A stretch of DNA of 64,000 bases from Diphasiastrum complanatum (Eukaryota; Streptophyta; Lycopodiopsida; Lycopodiales; Lycopodiaceae), in assembly GCA_029204225.1 (NCBI GenBank), contig CM055100.1, positions 47,598,395-47,662,394 on the forward strand, written 5' to 3'. The stretch's first letter is position 1. Each line of letters starts with the position of its first letter. Below are positions 34,091 through 48,300 of the stretch, piece by piece. Below the pieces are notes generated by a model. The model had not been told where the DNA came from, searched no databases, and saw only the letters and a program-made list of their open reading frames with translations. A program made the position numbers and the translations under genes.

Positions 34091-35722
34091 AAGATATTAA
34101 TTTTCAGAATAGAATTCATTTCGTGAAGTTCATAATTGATATCTTTGTAACCATTGAGTTTATCTGCAGTTTTGGATGTCAATTGTGATGTTAGAAGTGG
34201 AATCTGATACATGGATTACATTGGATCTGTTAGTTGACAAAAGCTTGTCCCTAGGGTTGATGCATTAATAGGGTTTTGAAGCTTATCACTAACCTGGAAA
34301 GATCAGAATGTAATATTGAACATGTTAATTCTTCTACTTAAACTAGAGGGTCAAGTATGGATCTGTTATATCCATCTGAAATGTCATTCATCCGAATAAA
34401 TGGATTCTCCAAGTTTTGGGAACAAGAGATAATATCCTATATGGATTATAGGACAACTAGATGATCAATGAATCTCTAGAATATCAGATAAGGCAGTTAA
34501 GGGTTTTTTGGAAGGAAGAGTTGGTGGTATGGGACATCATTAATTTTGGAAATGAAATTCTAGGACTGTAAAGATCTGATTATCAATGGAATATTTTAGT
34601 ACCTAGTCATGATATGGAAAAAAGAAAAACCATTGATAAAATGTAGGGTACTTTGGAAAATCTTGAGGTTTAATCTAGATTCCAATGTGGTTTCTCACTA
34701 TTTACAAAATCGGAAAGCCTCAAATCTATTTCTCGCTTTTTTAATTAATCCTTTACTTCTAAGTAATTTCTCGAATATAAGACATCAGAATGGATCATCT
34801 GATTATCAATGGAGTATTTTAGTTAAGTGATTCTTTCGGCTTTTTCTCAATAGGATTAAGCTGAGCCAACAATCTAGTGGAGTATCCTATCTCCCTAAAC
34901 TGATCAGACTGGTTTATATGATCCTTTCCAGCATGAAGTTATTCTTTTGAAAGACTGTTATGTCATATAAATTACTGCTTTCATGAATAGACTTGGAATT
35001 CTGATAAATTCTAAGGTGAAAGTGTTTCAATCTCTTAAACCTAGGATATCTCTTTTGCATAAATGGATTTCAGAGGAATGATAGTACTGTCACTCGGGTT
35101 GAAAATATCTGAAGGAAAAGTCTTGTTTGTAATAGAGTGAATCCTTTTGTGGAAAATACTTACTACTGACTTTTTATGGATTTGAATATTTTTATATGTC
35201 ACCTTTCCACTTAACTTTTATAGAAATTAATAATTTCTTTAAAAGGAAGAGTGAAGTGATGGGATAAAATACTATTTGAGGATCTGTTGGTTGCATAGTT
35301 TTTGGAAGAGAACCAACTGTGGTATAATAATGAGATTTTTTTAGGAAATTTTTTCGGATAGATTCAGAGTAAGAGAAATTCTCTAGGGATTGTGTGGAAT
35401 AGGTTTAAAATTTGAATCATTATCTATAAGTAGTACAATGTAAGGTCAAAAGTTACTAATTCCATTCTAATTGGAATAGGAGTAAGTTTGATCAGAGTTT
35501 GAGTCTGGAGTGTCTGTATTAGATCAACCTAATCTTAATCTGAGTACTAGGATCGAAGAGGGGTTGATTGAATGAAAGAAATTATGTTATTAGAGGTAAA
35601 CTGGCTTGAAAATTGGTGAGAATGGATATATTATTCGTCTCAGAAATTTTCTAGATATGTTATTTACTCACGAGAAATAGGAATTCTTTTTGGGCCAAGC
35701 CTAAAAAATCTGAAAATTTGAC
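34091..35722. other. noncoding, no gene seen
   Basis: AT-rich. A short phrase (ATCTGATTATCAATGGA) occurs at 34576 and 34797. Nothing else recognised. Confidence 0.4.
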
Positions 35723-36215
35723 TTTTTTTCACATGTACATTATGATTTTTTCACATGTACATTATGAAGCATAATAGGCAATTTGACTTTGATCGACCAG
35801 TGTGAAACTGCCATGTGGCAGTCGTACATCTGATGCCTAACGTGCAGGCTAGAAAGCGCAGCACAAGAATTTTCAGAAAATGAGATGCATATTCTGCTTT
35901 TTAAGTTGCCCAAAAATGGGCATAATAAGCAGCATGTATCCATTACGTTTTATGGAATGAGCCGGGTAGATGACATTGTGGGTAAAGAGTCATAGGCGGG
36001 CCCGGACAGGTCAAGACTGATTCTTTACCATGTAGAATGTCATTTGCCCACCGGTTGATTCCATTGTGTAAAGGATAGTTATTGTAGCTGTTTTTTCACA
36101 TGACCATTATGCAATAGAATCTACATTTGAAAAACATAATCATTGTTTTCAAAATTGAGCTTTTTTCACAGGACCATTATAAAGCAAAATTTGAATCTCC
36201 AAAACATAATCACCC
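35723..36215. repeat. local repeat cluster (TTTTTTCACATGNNCATTAT motif)
   Basis: The motif occurs at 35723, 35745, 36091 and 36161. The last two lie in ~70-bp units that both contain 'AAAACATAATCA'. 'ATTCTGCTTTTTAAG' also occurs at about 35891 and 36236. Confidence 0.75.
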
Positions 36216-39200
36216 TTGAAATCAATGGGTCGGCCATTCTGCTTTTTAAGCAATTTGAAATATGGGCAAAAAATGCAAAAAAACTATTCTTTATATACAA
36301 AGGAAGATAGCTAAACCATGAGCTGATTTCAAGTTATCCTTTATAGGAATTTTATTCTTTTGTCGGTATGTCCCTCCCCTCTCCTGCCAAGATCTTAGAA
36401 GCACTTGAGCCTTTGGCCCCGGCACGCACACAACCACACGCTCTCTTTTTTTTAAAGTTTTAGTTGCCCCAAGCGTTACAGAGCGCCATGTCATCGGGCA
36501 TCCAAAATGATAATCCCATAAACAAACCTTTGCTCTATCTCATGGCTCATATAACTGCAAATCGGAGAACTGTCTCACATTCATGTGGGTGCTCGAGAGT
36601 GTGGCATCAGTGCTCGGCCAGTGCCCGTGACAAAATGGAGTGCTCGGGTGAGTAGCGCCAGTGCTTGCAAGAGAAATGGTGCTGGTGCCTGCGAAAAAGT
36701 CACATGACCGCCAAATTGGAGCTGGTGCCTATAGAAAAACTAGGCACCATTCATTTTGGAGCCTCACAAACCTTAATCTCTAACCTTAGAAATCCTAGTC
36801 GAAGTCTTCCTTGTTTGGCATCTTGCATCCACTCGCACGGATCATGCGTGCGTTCATCTATAACAATTCATTTCATTTTCTCGTGAGGAGTTCATCTATG
36901 TACAGATATTGTTTTCTGATTATGGGACTTTTGCAAAGACATGTCATGGAGCTAGCCCAACTCACCCTTCTAGTCAATGGCAAATTTGGTCAAAAGCGTT
37001 AATTATAATTATGTCAAATTATTGTATTTAACAAAATTGAATCATGTAGGCTATGAAGAAGCGTCCAAGCATGATAAGCAAAGCAATGTAAGTAAAGTAT
37101 GAATATGTTATGAAGAATCAGGCTTTGGGATTTTATGAAACTCCTATCCTTAGAATCCAATTCTAAGATATGATAATTCATTCAACTGGAATCTCTAGGA
37201 GAATCATTAAGATATAAATTGATTAAAATCAACTTTGAGTATCCTAGATACTCTCGAGTTAGTTGGCCCTGTTTCCAACATCATATGCAAGAAAATAGCA
37301 ATCATTGATCTTAATATATTTTTCTGTCTTCTATGATAATTGAAGATCCAATCAAAGAATTGTACTCAAGCATTTGTAGACCATAAACTGTAGTAGAATA
37401 GCATGCACTAGATTAATTAAACTCTCCACAAGTAAAATAACTTATCTTGTGAGAATGACTGTGATATCCATAGGCTCTCAATAAAATACTGGAGTAAAGA
37501 GATTCAAAACACTGATCCGAAATCTTACTCACATAATAGATCAAGAATTAATTGTCACACTTAAGAATCATCACAATTCTTTATGATCCTCTGACAATAA
37601 TTAAGTATCTATTATGATGATCCATCAATCATAAATATTTAGATTCATATGATTCGTCAATCATATGATCCAAAATCATACCTAATCATTACAAGATACT
37701 GGAGTATATGTCCAACATAACTCGGGAAAAGTAAGAATCATTCCCAAAATCTTCCCATTAGGAAAATATTGGATTTTAAGAATTTTTTTCCAACTGGATC
37801 CTTTAACAGAAGTGCAAGATATTCAAGTTCTATATGCTATAGGTAATTAAAGACATAAAGCATACCAAAATAACAATGACAATCATCTTCAATCACATAA
37901 AATCTTTATATTACCATCTAGAATCAAATCTAGATACCCAAATTCCTGCTGCATATCAATTCAGTTATAATTCTCGGATTCATTATGATACATTATCCAA
38001 TGGAGCGCTCTGGGATACAATCACTAATGTGTGGAGTCTATTTCTTAACTAATGAATACTCTATATCAAGAACATTGTATATCCAATGCACATAATTTTA
38101 ACTGATGAATCTTGATGATTCACTAATCATGCGTCTTACAAGCAATATAACTTAAAACTATTAGTCTCTGGTGAATCCTTTTCACAACGATCGGTTTACC
38201 AATTAACTTCATCCCGAAGTAATCAACTACTCAAGTTAATTGCCAATGATTCAAAAATCTTAAATGTATAGGTAACGAATTCAATTATACTAGTATAACG
38301 CCACATTTAGATCCTTATCCAAATCATTTATAAGTTAACTCATAAATCTTTCACAAAAAGATCCGTTAACTCTACAAGTATCTGTCTCAACAATACTTGA
38401 TCATATGTTTTGTTTCACCGACTAGGTTAAGTGCACCAAATAACCCTAGTAACCAGGAATACACATTAGATTCATACAAGATTAATCATGCACATATGTG
38501 AATAATCTCACTATGACCTAGTACATGAAAACATTCTTATGTGGCAGATTCCTCCAAAAAATTCTGAAAATCCTTACCTAGCAAAATGTCAATGTGCTCT
38601 GCTCGGCACCTTCCATAATATTGAAATCCTCCAATCCTCCTCCCTTTCTGAGACATCCACTTGAGGCGAGCCACTCTCAAGTGTAAAAGTCAAAACATTA
38701 ATATCTTGTATAGTAGCCAATACAATATAATACAATTCATATCACAAAGAAAGAAACTAAACGCTAATAATAATAATAATAATAATAGTGATTGATCTGA
38801 TCCAGAATTTCACGAAATCATAACAATATTGTTGACAAACGACTTTTTTAAGCAAATAATGTCTAAGAAAGACGTGATGGGCGATGACGATATTGAGCTA
38901 ATTTAATCATGGAGGCCTGCTGCTGACAATATTGTGAGGGAGACAGCAAATGAAATTAATTACATCACAGATCAGAAGAAAAAAAAAGACGAATTTGACA
39001 TGCCTAGAGCTTTTAAATTGCGTGCTGTAATATGTGCAGTATGTTGCTAGACCTCACAGTAGCCTGAGGATACAGGATCGTGCATGTTTCTCATTCATAC
39101 TTTTCTAAAATTGTATTGTACAAACCCATATACAGACTCCGATTACATATATAATACATATATATGTATATGTGGAGTATACATTCTACAAACACTATGC

Positions 39201-39368
39201 AGAATAGCCAACCTGGGGTGTGATCACTGTTTAATATCAATTGCAGTAGAGACTGATCTGTGAATCTGATCTAGAAGCAATTGTTGATAGCATTCTGGTA
39301 TTAGGAAACTTTAATAGCATCCAGGATTGGTGTTTTTCATCTCTTAAAAGGCTTCCATTAGTAGAAGA
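36216..39368. other. noncoding, no gene seen
   Basis: Mostly AT-rich. 36.5-36.8 kb has a Gly/Cys-codon-rich patch with repeated 'GTGCTCG' and 'GGTGCC' phrases but no family. Upstream of the SDR gene, 39145-39178 is a (TA/CATA) stretch that could supply a TATA box. Confidence 0.35.
38764..38787. repeat. (TAA)n microsatellite
   Basis: About eight TAA/AAT units. Confidence 0.95.
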
Positions 39369-40131
39369 ATGTCTTCTGCCAAGCTCCAAGGCCGCGTAGC
39401 TATAATAACAGGAGCCTCCAGGGGCATAGGCAAAGAGATTGCACTCACCCTTGCCAGCCATGGCGCCTCTGTGGTGGTCTGCTTTCAGGGAAGCGTTGAC
39501 AAGGCCAACGAGGTGGTGGATCTAATCAAAAGTAAATCAGGAAATGCAATCGCAGTTCAGGTGGATGTAAGCCGCGAAGCAGATGTGAAGGCGCTTTTCG
39601 ACAAGGCAGAGGAGGCTTTCGGCAGCGTTCACATTCTTGTGAACAGCGCAGGCATTCTTCTTCCCAGACATCCCACTCTTGAGGATACAACCCTGCATGA
39701 ATGGGAGCAAACATTTGCCATAAACTCCCGGGGAAGCTTCCTGCCTTCAAGGGAGGCTGCAAAGAGGCTTGTCAGAGGAGGCGGGGGCAGGATCGTGAAT
39801 CTGAGCACCTCTCTTGTAGCCGCCTTGCTGCCAGGCTATGGCGCCTACACAGTTAGCAAAGCTGGTATCGAAGCTCTCACAAAAGATCCTGACCAAAGAG
39901 CTGAGGGGAAGAAAAATTACTGTGAATGCAGTGGCTCCAGGGCCAGTGGCCACTGATCTATTCTATGCAGGTGAATCCAAAGAATCCATAGAGCATCTGA
40001 GGAATGCGGCCCCTCTGGAGCGATTGGGGGAGCCAAAAGACATCGCAGCTCTTGTTCTATTCCTTGCAAGCGATGATGGGGAGTGGGTAAATGGGCAAGT
40101 GATCAGAGCAAACGGTGGATTTGCTGTGTAA
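39369..40131 (+). pseudogene. short-chain dehydrogenase/reductase (aldehyde-reductase-like), single-base frameshift
   Basis: A classical SDR of 253 residues without introns. It starts MSSAKLQGRVAIITGASRG at the ATG 39369. Landmarks are the cofactor motif TGASRGIG (residues ~15-22), 'VDVSREADV', 'ILVNSAGI' (NNAG variant), catalytic Ser in 'NLSTSL', 'YGAYTVSKAG' (Y-x3-K) and 'VNAVAPGPVATDLF'. It ends 'NGQVIRANGGFAV' and TAA. This matches plant NADPH-dependent aldehyde reductase-like SDRs, which reduce reactive aldehydes in cytosol or plastid. An extra G at about 39885, between 'EALTK' and 'ILTKELRGRK', shifts the frame. Without it the protein is full length and every SDR signature is intact. 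Either a very young pseudogene or a sequencing error. No transit peptide is apparent. Confidence 0.9.
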
Positions 40132-40929
40132 AAAGCTAGATCTCAGAAAAAATCTTGAGCATTCTAGCTCAATCTTTTAGAGTTATATTCTAGAGTTGCT
40201 ATTGCGCTATTGCTTATCAGCATAGTTGCTTGTTATCAAACTTATCCTCAGTTACTCAGAGACAGCTTAGAGTGCGCGGTTTCTATCCATAATGTTTTGC
40301 ACTCATTAGCATCTGTTTTTGTTTTTTTTTCTGAATCAATACCTATCTTTTATTGCGTTCACTATATGTCAAAATGCATGCATCTCTGTATTTCCTTTGT
40401 AACTGATAAAATTGTCTAAGAATTCAATACTTCATGTTTGGTTGCGTAATCAAGATTGAATGTGATTCCCATTACTACTGCTTTGTTCAATTTTTTATAG
40501 GCGTAGTCATACACTGGAAGTAGGAAGTTTTCGCTACGATTATCTAACCTATTTCCGACACTCCGATGAGTTTCTCCATCTTTTATTAATAAAAATCAAA
40601 AGTTTCTTCTTAAGAGGTATGACACTTCTTGGGTTGCCATGACATGCTTGGTGCATGCAATAATGGAAGTTGCAAATGCCTTTGCTGCATTAAATGCATG
40701 TTGCACAAATACAAGGCAAGAAAAGTTTGATACTTCAGGCCCATGCAAACTATACAAAACAGAGTATATGGAAACATACCTAGTTATTACAATAATAGTT
40801 TTGATCGTTTTCCATCAACAATTTGAAAAATGTTGTAACATCTTGGAGGATTGTCTTACTTGATTAGTAAAAGGTAGATAAGGACAAGCAAAACATTGCA
40901 TGTTGAAGACAAGCTTTTCATTAGTTGAC
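40132..40929. other. 3' flank of the SDR gene, no gene seen
   Basis: AT-rich. An open frame at 40639-40863 is not recognised. Confidence 0.4.
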
Positions 40930-41260
40930 ATGTTTAGTCATCCATTGTACAAAGTGTGCCGAATGGGAAATTGCACATGAAATTTAATAATTTGTCTACA
41001 AAAGCTGTTCTTATGTTTTTTTGTTTTTTTTTTGTTGTTGGTTTTGTCCTTCAAATTGTTGAACTCAATTAAATGTCAAGATTCAATGAAATTTTTAAGA
41101 ATATTATTGAGTTTAATCATCCATTTTTGGTCATTGTACAAAGTGTACTAATTGAAATTTAAAGTTCTGCCTTAAAAAAATTTCTTATATGCTTTTGTTC
41201 TTGGAAGAAATCATTAAATTCATTCGAATATGTCAATATTCAATGAAATCTTTTAAGATG
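40930..41260. repeat. diverged ~175-bp tandem duplication
   Basis: Two units share 'TCATCCAT', 'ATTGTACAAAGTGT' and 'TCAA(G/T)ATTCAATGAAAT(T/C)TTTTAAGA' with a period of roughly 170-180 bp. Confidence 0.6.
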
Positions 41261-42354
41261 CTTCACATGAACTACAACTTACATCACATATTGTCCAAAT
41301 GATTGCAGCTTATGTAAAGTCAGGCACAAATCTAGAAAACTTTTGCCAAAGTGACAGCATCCTCGCTATGTAGATAATGTCCAAGGAACCGACATGTTAA
41401 TAAAAAATATTTTACCCTACCGCCAACAACCTATACATACATGTTTCAAGCTAACTCACCAATTCAAAGAATGTGTCAAATGATTGTTTTATTAACGTGT
41501 TTTGTATGATATTTTGCCTCTGTATATTCGTTGAGATGTTATGTCCAGCGGAAAGCAATTCACGTGAAAAGCAATCACAGCAATATTTACAATGGCAAAA
41601 ATCCTCGGACCAAGACCTTATCCAAGACACAAAAACTTTACCTCAGCCTTAGAGAATGCTTTTTTGCTCCAAAAAACATTCGCATCGCACATCATTTGAT
41701 GATAGACATGCTGAGTTCGATCTCTGAGCAATTGACATTTTTTTTAAATGATTAACAAATAAACTTTTTTGCTAATAGCAAATTAACGACCGATTTTGAA
41801 TTCAATAAGACCAGAGAATCAAAGCAATATTTTTCACTCCAAAGAACTGGACGGAATACATGACACACCAACACAACCACACTGTTGTTATGAGATTAGG
41901 CATAGATAGCATTGAGATAAGGCTTACAATGATGAATATCATAGGACTACTTTCAAAATTTCTTCAAGATCTCTCATGATGACAACTCCAAAGTGCAATT
42001 ACTTGTACGAATACTAGGTTTTTCTAAAATACACCAGTACCTGTGATACAACGGATCATCAAATGCACCACTAGCTTGGTTAAAGATTTGTACATACCAC
42101 AATTTGTTGACGATATCAATTTACAGAATCACTTGATATATACCGTGCATTAAATTGTACATGAAATTGATTGAGAAGCTGAGTGACTCTCAAAGAGCTG
42201 GAAGGGCACTTTTGGATAAAGGTGCCAGGAACTAATTTGTGAGCATAGTCACGAGACCCTAGTTGTGACATGAGTGATGATCCTTAAAGATCAAAATTCA
42301 TAGGTAGCAACAATTGGTTAGAGAAACATGCTGCCGAGCCTTTGGCCTTCAAGA
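41261..42354. other. 3' flank of the crooked-neck gene
   Basis: No gene seen. It presumably includes the 3' UTR of the minus-strand gene; no clear polyadenylation signal was identified. Confidence 0.35.
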
Positions 42355-45300
42355 TCATTCATCATCGTCTGCTGCCACATTTTGTTTCTTCCAACGGTAT
42401 GCAGCTTCCAAAATCTTGAGTTTAGGAACCATTCCAGTCTCCTCCGGAAAAATGTAGTCAATGAACTCCTCAAACCTGCATCAGCAACAATAACAAGTAA
42501 ATCGCTGATCAAAAAAAACTTATGTCGACATGCATACCTTTGATGTACCATCGGCAGGAATTTTAAAAGATTATCTTTTACAAACAGAAATGTCCCATTC
42601 ATAAGAGCAAACATCCACAAATCTTTACACAATAGAATAAACATGAGCAGAAAAACATCAAGCAGGATTTGCAAGCATAGGAATAAGTCTTTGTTTGTAT
42701 GATAACGACTGGGATATACAGGTGTTAAAAAGTGTGCATGTTTACAAATGCTAGGTGTTTTTATGTATGTGAATTCTACAAATAAACACTCCGTTCTTTG
42801 AATGTAAGCTTCTGTGACCATTTTCTCAGTATATTCTAGACAATATATTCTTCTGCCAAAAGCTAAAAACTTGTCACAATCCCTGTTCCTTAACCAAGTG
42901 GTCTGAAATTTAAAAGAATGAGATATGATGTGATCGTTCCATTCAAAGCAAAAAAAGTAAAATCAGAATTACATACCCAGCTGGAGTTCCATCATCAGAT
43001 ACTATAGGACGTTTTCTTTTCACCCTTCTTGGCAATTTTCTCTCGACTATAGATTCATCACCAAGTTCACCAAAACTACGTTCCATGTCACGCCATTCTT
43101 CAAGAAGCATAACCCTTTCCTCCTTTTGCTCTGGTGCTGTTGCTCTAAGATTTTCAAAAGCTCTCTCAAAAACTCCTGCACAGTCAGAAATGGTCATCGT
43201 TTATTACAAAAGATTTTGAATTAACAAAGTCTTATACTGCACTTGACAAGACAAATGGTGAGAATATGATGAACACAATCAAAAATTATGGAGTCAGCCT
43301 TACAAGTGTGATTCCAGCATCTTCCCCAGGAAGCCGCAAATCAACCATACCTCTTGATCTAAGAACTCGACGAAGATTCTGCTCCTGTAGGATGTCTGCA
43401 TCAGGCTCTCTATTTTCCTCTTGAGCTTTTAACTCCTCTTCAAGTGGGACTGCAGCTTCGAATTTGGCATAGGTCAACCACACCTTTAGGTGTTTCGTTC
43501 GTTCAAGCAATCTGTCATAAATTTGTCTTGTCCTTTCGCTCTCACCTTCAGAGATTTCAAAATCTATATATGCCTGAAATAACAACACAAGTGACAATGT
43601 TGATGATTGAAGGTTTATACTCCAAAGAAACGTAAAGCTTGACATGAAGAGGAGAATAAGCAGACTTTAAGCTTTAAGCATATAAAACATCAATACTTGG
43701 AAAGATTGAAACTTGAATCAAAAGAGAACGCATAACCATGATTCATTTGCATGACAGCTCTAGAGTGGAGATATAATAACATCTTAAATATCTAAACAGT
43801 GACACAGTTACATGACATAAGTTCACATCAAACATCTCAAACAGACGACATTATACACACTTCTGAACTGATGCTTTAACAGGAAAATCAAAATAGTGAT
43901 TTTATAATCTCGACCATAGGAATTACACACGGCAGAAGTTTACATCAAGCATCTCAAACTGGTGATTTTTTGAGCTCAAATTCAGATGCCACCACCCTTG
44001 AACTACATCAACTGATCTCACAAGAATCGGAGCCCTTATCATTACCCTGAATGTATTAATTTGAAAACGCATCCACCAGTAATATCATGCGAAGCTCCAA
44101 AGGAGTTTTGAAGCCTAACAGGCACCTGCAGCTCGAGAGGCCAATTAGAGGTTGGTCAAGCACGGTGCATGTCACGTGGCAGAGGTTACACCATGATAAT
44201 GCTACCGCCCACAAATGAGGCTCTATGCATTCATCACGTGCAAGAGCACTAGGTCCATGTATGGTTGCTCTATTCTATTGAATGGGCGGAATGGAAGGAC
44301 TGTCACGTGGCCCAGTGTCCTTTGTGGAGACAGCTCAAATTTGATATCCAGAAGAGTAAATGAGTCAAAATATATCATGAAAGTGTGGCCTATGGCCAAA
44401 GGAGTCAGGTCATGGGCCTATGTGCCTTGCATAACATTGAGCAGTACATGTTGATAACACCAGCATAAAAAACCATCATGTCTACAAGTCGTAATCCTCA
44501 TCTTTGAACGAGCTCTCCTCACCATCACTGGTAGGTGATCACAAGGATGAAGTGAGTCCTTTGGAGAAGTGTGATGCATCAACCCCCCATGCATCTCCCT
44601 CTCGCTCTCCATCTATCAGGTCCATCACAAGCTCATTGGGGCTCTGCTGCCTCTGCCTAAGATGCTACTGCTACTCCCTGGCTCAACACACAAATTTGTG
44701 AACCTAATTCAACAATATGCTTTTTGGCATCAAAAGACATTAATAAAGCTCTCTCTCTCTCTCTCTCTCTCTCCCCCCGAAAACAATAAGGAAAGTACAT
44801 CTAGATAAACTATTTAGCATTTTATCTATGTGTACTTTCCTTCTCACAGCTGAGGAAGCTTATCTTTTGAAAGCTTTGTTGCACGCACAGATGACTAGTG
44901 TGCTTCGCCAAGAAGGGCGAATTCTATTCTCTAGAACTGAGTGTATATGGATGACTCTAATGGAATCCATAGAATGTGTATAGTCCTTGGAAGTTGCAGG
45001 ATAAAGGTATAGGTTATCTTTATTTTTTCAATGTCAAATACCATAATAATATACATATATGTACATCCAAGGAGGAGTGCTGGAGTATTGTTCTTCATCC
45101 ATATCAAGCAGCCGTATATTAGAGTACGATTGGACCGTGTGCCAACACCCATCAGTTAGGCTTATAAGCCTAGTCCTATATTGTTAAGCCGCATTACTGG
45201 CACAGGAATTTGAACATACATAAAATGTACCATGTCAAATTGAACACCTAAGAGGCCTAGGTGTTAAGTTACTAATTTTAAAAAGGCCTTACCGTTTACT

Positions 45301-48300
45301 AGGTGCCTTATTAAACAGAGTCTGTAATAAAGAAAAGTGATTGTTGGTTGTTCACTTTCCAGATATTGTTAACCTTTTGCCATAACCTTCCGCCGTCCAA
45401 TTCCCAGTACCCTTTTGCTATCCATCTTCTAGAACTAGAGAGTAATCTACTACTATATTATGTCTTTTGTACGCATTGTAGCAAGAGGAGGATTCCACTG
45501 TCTATTGCTATGTTTTGTTGATTCCATTGTGTGCTATTATTTTTCACATATGAGTTACAAGATAATGGAGATGGAATTTTTGTACGGGATCTTTGATTTC
45601 ATTACAACAACTAGACATGATCCCCCAATTGTGGCAGAGGTTACACATACAAATGGGACAAAGGATCATCCAAATTCTTCTATTGGTTCTATATAGCTCG
45701 GGATCAAGTATGCTTGAATACATCATTTTGTCAATCTTCATCCGTTCTTGCTATTGTTCCAAATGAGCTTACTTCAATTGAGGTTCATGGATTGTGTGAT
45801 TAGGCACACGTCTATGGAGTTCATCTTCTCCTTCCTCTAGCTCTATGAGAGGTATGTGATGTTTCTTTGGTTCTATCAAAGATTCATTTTCCTGTAGTGG
45901 CCGGTATACATGTTAATGTGTTGCCAGTTCTACAGAAACTTCTCATCCTTTATGCTACTTCTAGTCAAAACACTATTGTTACATGTGACTTGGGTTATTA
46001 CAATGTTTTATATGGTCCTCTTCCTACAGCAATGACTTCTATATTGGCAAAGCCAGTTCCCATTTATTCTATATGTGGTTCCTGGTCTATATGTCTTGCA
46101 TGGGATGTACTTGCTTTAAGTCCTATTAATGTTCTACGATAGGACTTGATTATGATATATGATATTAATCCAGTATTTTTTGTAGAATATTGCTATTTGC
46201 TATGATGCATTGTCATTTATGTACATTTGATGCCATATTTAAAATTGTTTTCATAACTCCTTGAAGGTTACACCTAGCACAACATAACTAAGGATACATG
46301 CAATTTCCTGCAAATTTGCATCACTTATTATTGGGACCATCTTTGTGCATAAGGATTTTTGAAAACTGCAAACCTTCCATAATATTTCAGGCATATCGAG
46401 TACAGGTTGTGCAATTGCCAGCTCAAAGATTGCCCTGCCCCTATCCGTTTCTCCAAGAGACCTTTCCAATTCTGCATATTTACTCCAGGCATAACAGTTA
46501 GCTGGAGCCCATTCCAGATACTTTTCATACAATGATCGGCAGCGATCGAGGTTGCCTAGTTGCAATTCTGTTTCAATGTATGTTTTGAAGATCTGCAAGG
46601 CAAATAAAATTGTTAATATATGATGCACAAACTACAGATTCTTTTTTGAGAGTTCAAAATCACAAAACCAGAATGTGCAATGTGGGCCTCACAAACCATA
46701 ATATATATCAAATATCAAGAAAAGAACATGGAACAATAAACTCTTACAGTTGCTTCTAAACTCTTCCATGAGAAATTCTGATACATCTCTAAGTTATCGC
46801 TCATGATTCGCACACTATTTGTTTGATTTCAAAGAATAGGTGGAATTTCAATGGGAACAAGCAAGCTCATCAGAAACCTATTCTAACTAGCTGCAGCGGA
46901 ACCTGCAGGGTTTTGTTAGCCATACGAATGTTATGAAACTATCAAGACAAACCACACTACTACTTAAGCCTAAGAATGAACTAGCAAGGAAACAGATATT
47001 TGAGCGTTTGAAGTAAACAAACAAGACAGCTTGTTAGAACTCCTAGAATTCTCAAAAAAAAAAAGAAGATTCATGATAGTAACAATACTGGTTGTAATAC
47101 AAGAACATAGGACATTTTCCAAGGTATGAACGTACTTTGTCCTTGGGAGCCATGCCAATTGCATTACCCAAAATCTGTCGTGCTGCTTTCAGGTTCTTCT
47201 GTCTAATCTCAAATTGGGCAGCCATCAACCATATTTTTGCAAATGAAAATTTTTTATGTGGAATCAGTTTTAGGCATTCCCTGCAAACAGAAAAATTCTG
47301 TGAATACAGAAAAAAGAGCAATACTCATACAATGTAGCTACTGTGCCAGAAGCACTGTTAAGCAGGCTTGAGAATATACAGTGGATGTGTACAAACAAAC
47401 ACCTTTTACTAGAGCATGAGGTAATGCTAGGAACATAGGTTGCTACCTATAGACATCACGTGTTCTCTCCATATCCTCAGCCTCCAGCTCCTCATATAAT
47501 GCATAATTAATCCTGAATCAAAATGCCAATAATGAACTTTGTAATGCTATCTCTTGTGAGCTTGGAATATATCCAAATACACAAATTTCTATTAAAGAGG
47601 TCGGTGGATCATCAGGCAATGCTTAGAACAAAATAGACAACCAGCTACAAGGAGCAATAAAATCCACATCAAACCAACATAAAAAAAGAAAAACAACATA
47701 GTTGGCAAGCACTACTATTTATGGACGCAAGCATGAGTCCAAAGTTGCTATCTAGGTTGCAAGAGAGCGTGAATTTTTTAAGGTAGAGTAAATGAAAAGT
47801 TGTAATAACAAATAAGAATAAAGATGAGAAACTTAACAGGTCTTCAACAGTAAGCAAAAGTTAACGAGAAACAGAACACATAGAAAAACCAGACTAAAGC
47901 AAGCTCCTTCGCTTGCAGTTTTCTGAATTCTGTGATTAATCATCATACCAAAGCTGAAATCCGAGGAAATGACCATTAGTTTCAAATAAATTTCCTGAAA
48001 AAATAACAAAACAATTAAGCCATTTATGATGAAATACAAGCACAAAATTAAAGTCAATGTTACAACTTACTACGTACTCTGGCTGCATTCTTTTATTCAC
48101 TATATCAACCAGAAAACAGGATTAAGTCAAGCATATATAAAGCTTCAGGACATTGCAATTTATCTCCACTGAACATCCAATTGAGTATATATGAATCTCC
48201 AGGACAAATTTGTCCACCAAAAGCATTACTGTGTCTGAACCAAAAAGACTACCAAAGTCAAAACGATCTCAAACAGACAAATCATCAATGAATGTGACAT

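Noticed and set aside
45460-46142. Plus-strand open frames in intron 4 of the crooked-neck gene
   Set aside because: No recognisable domain and interrupted by stops; likely repeat debris.
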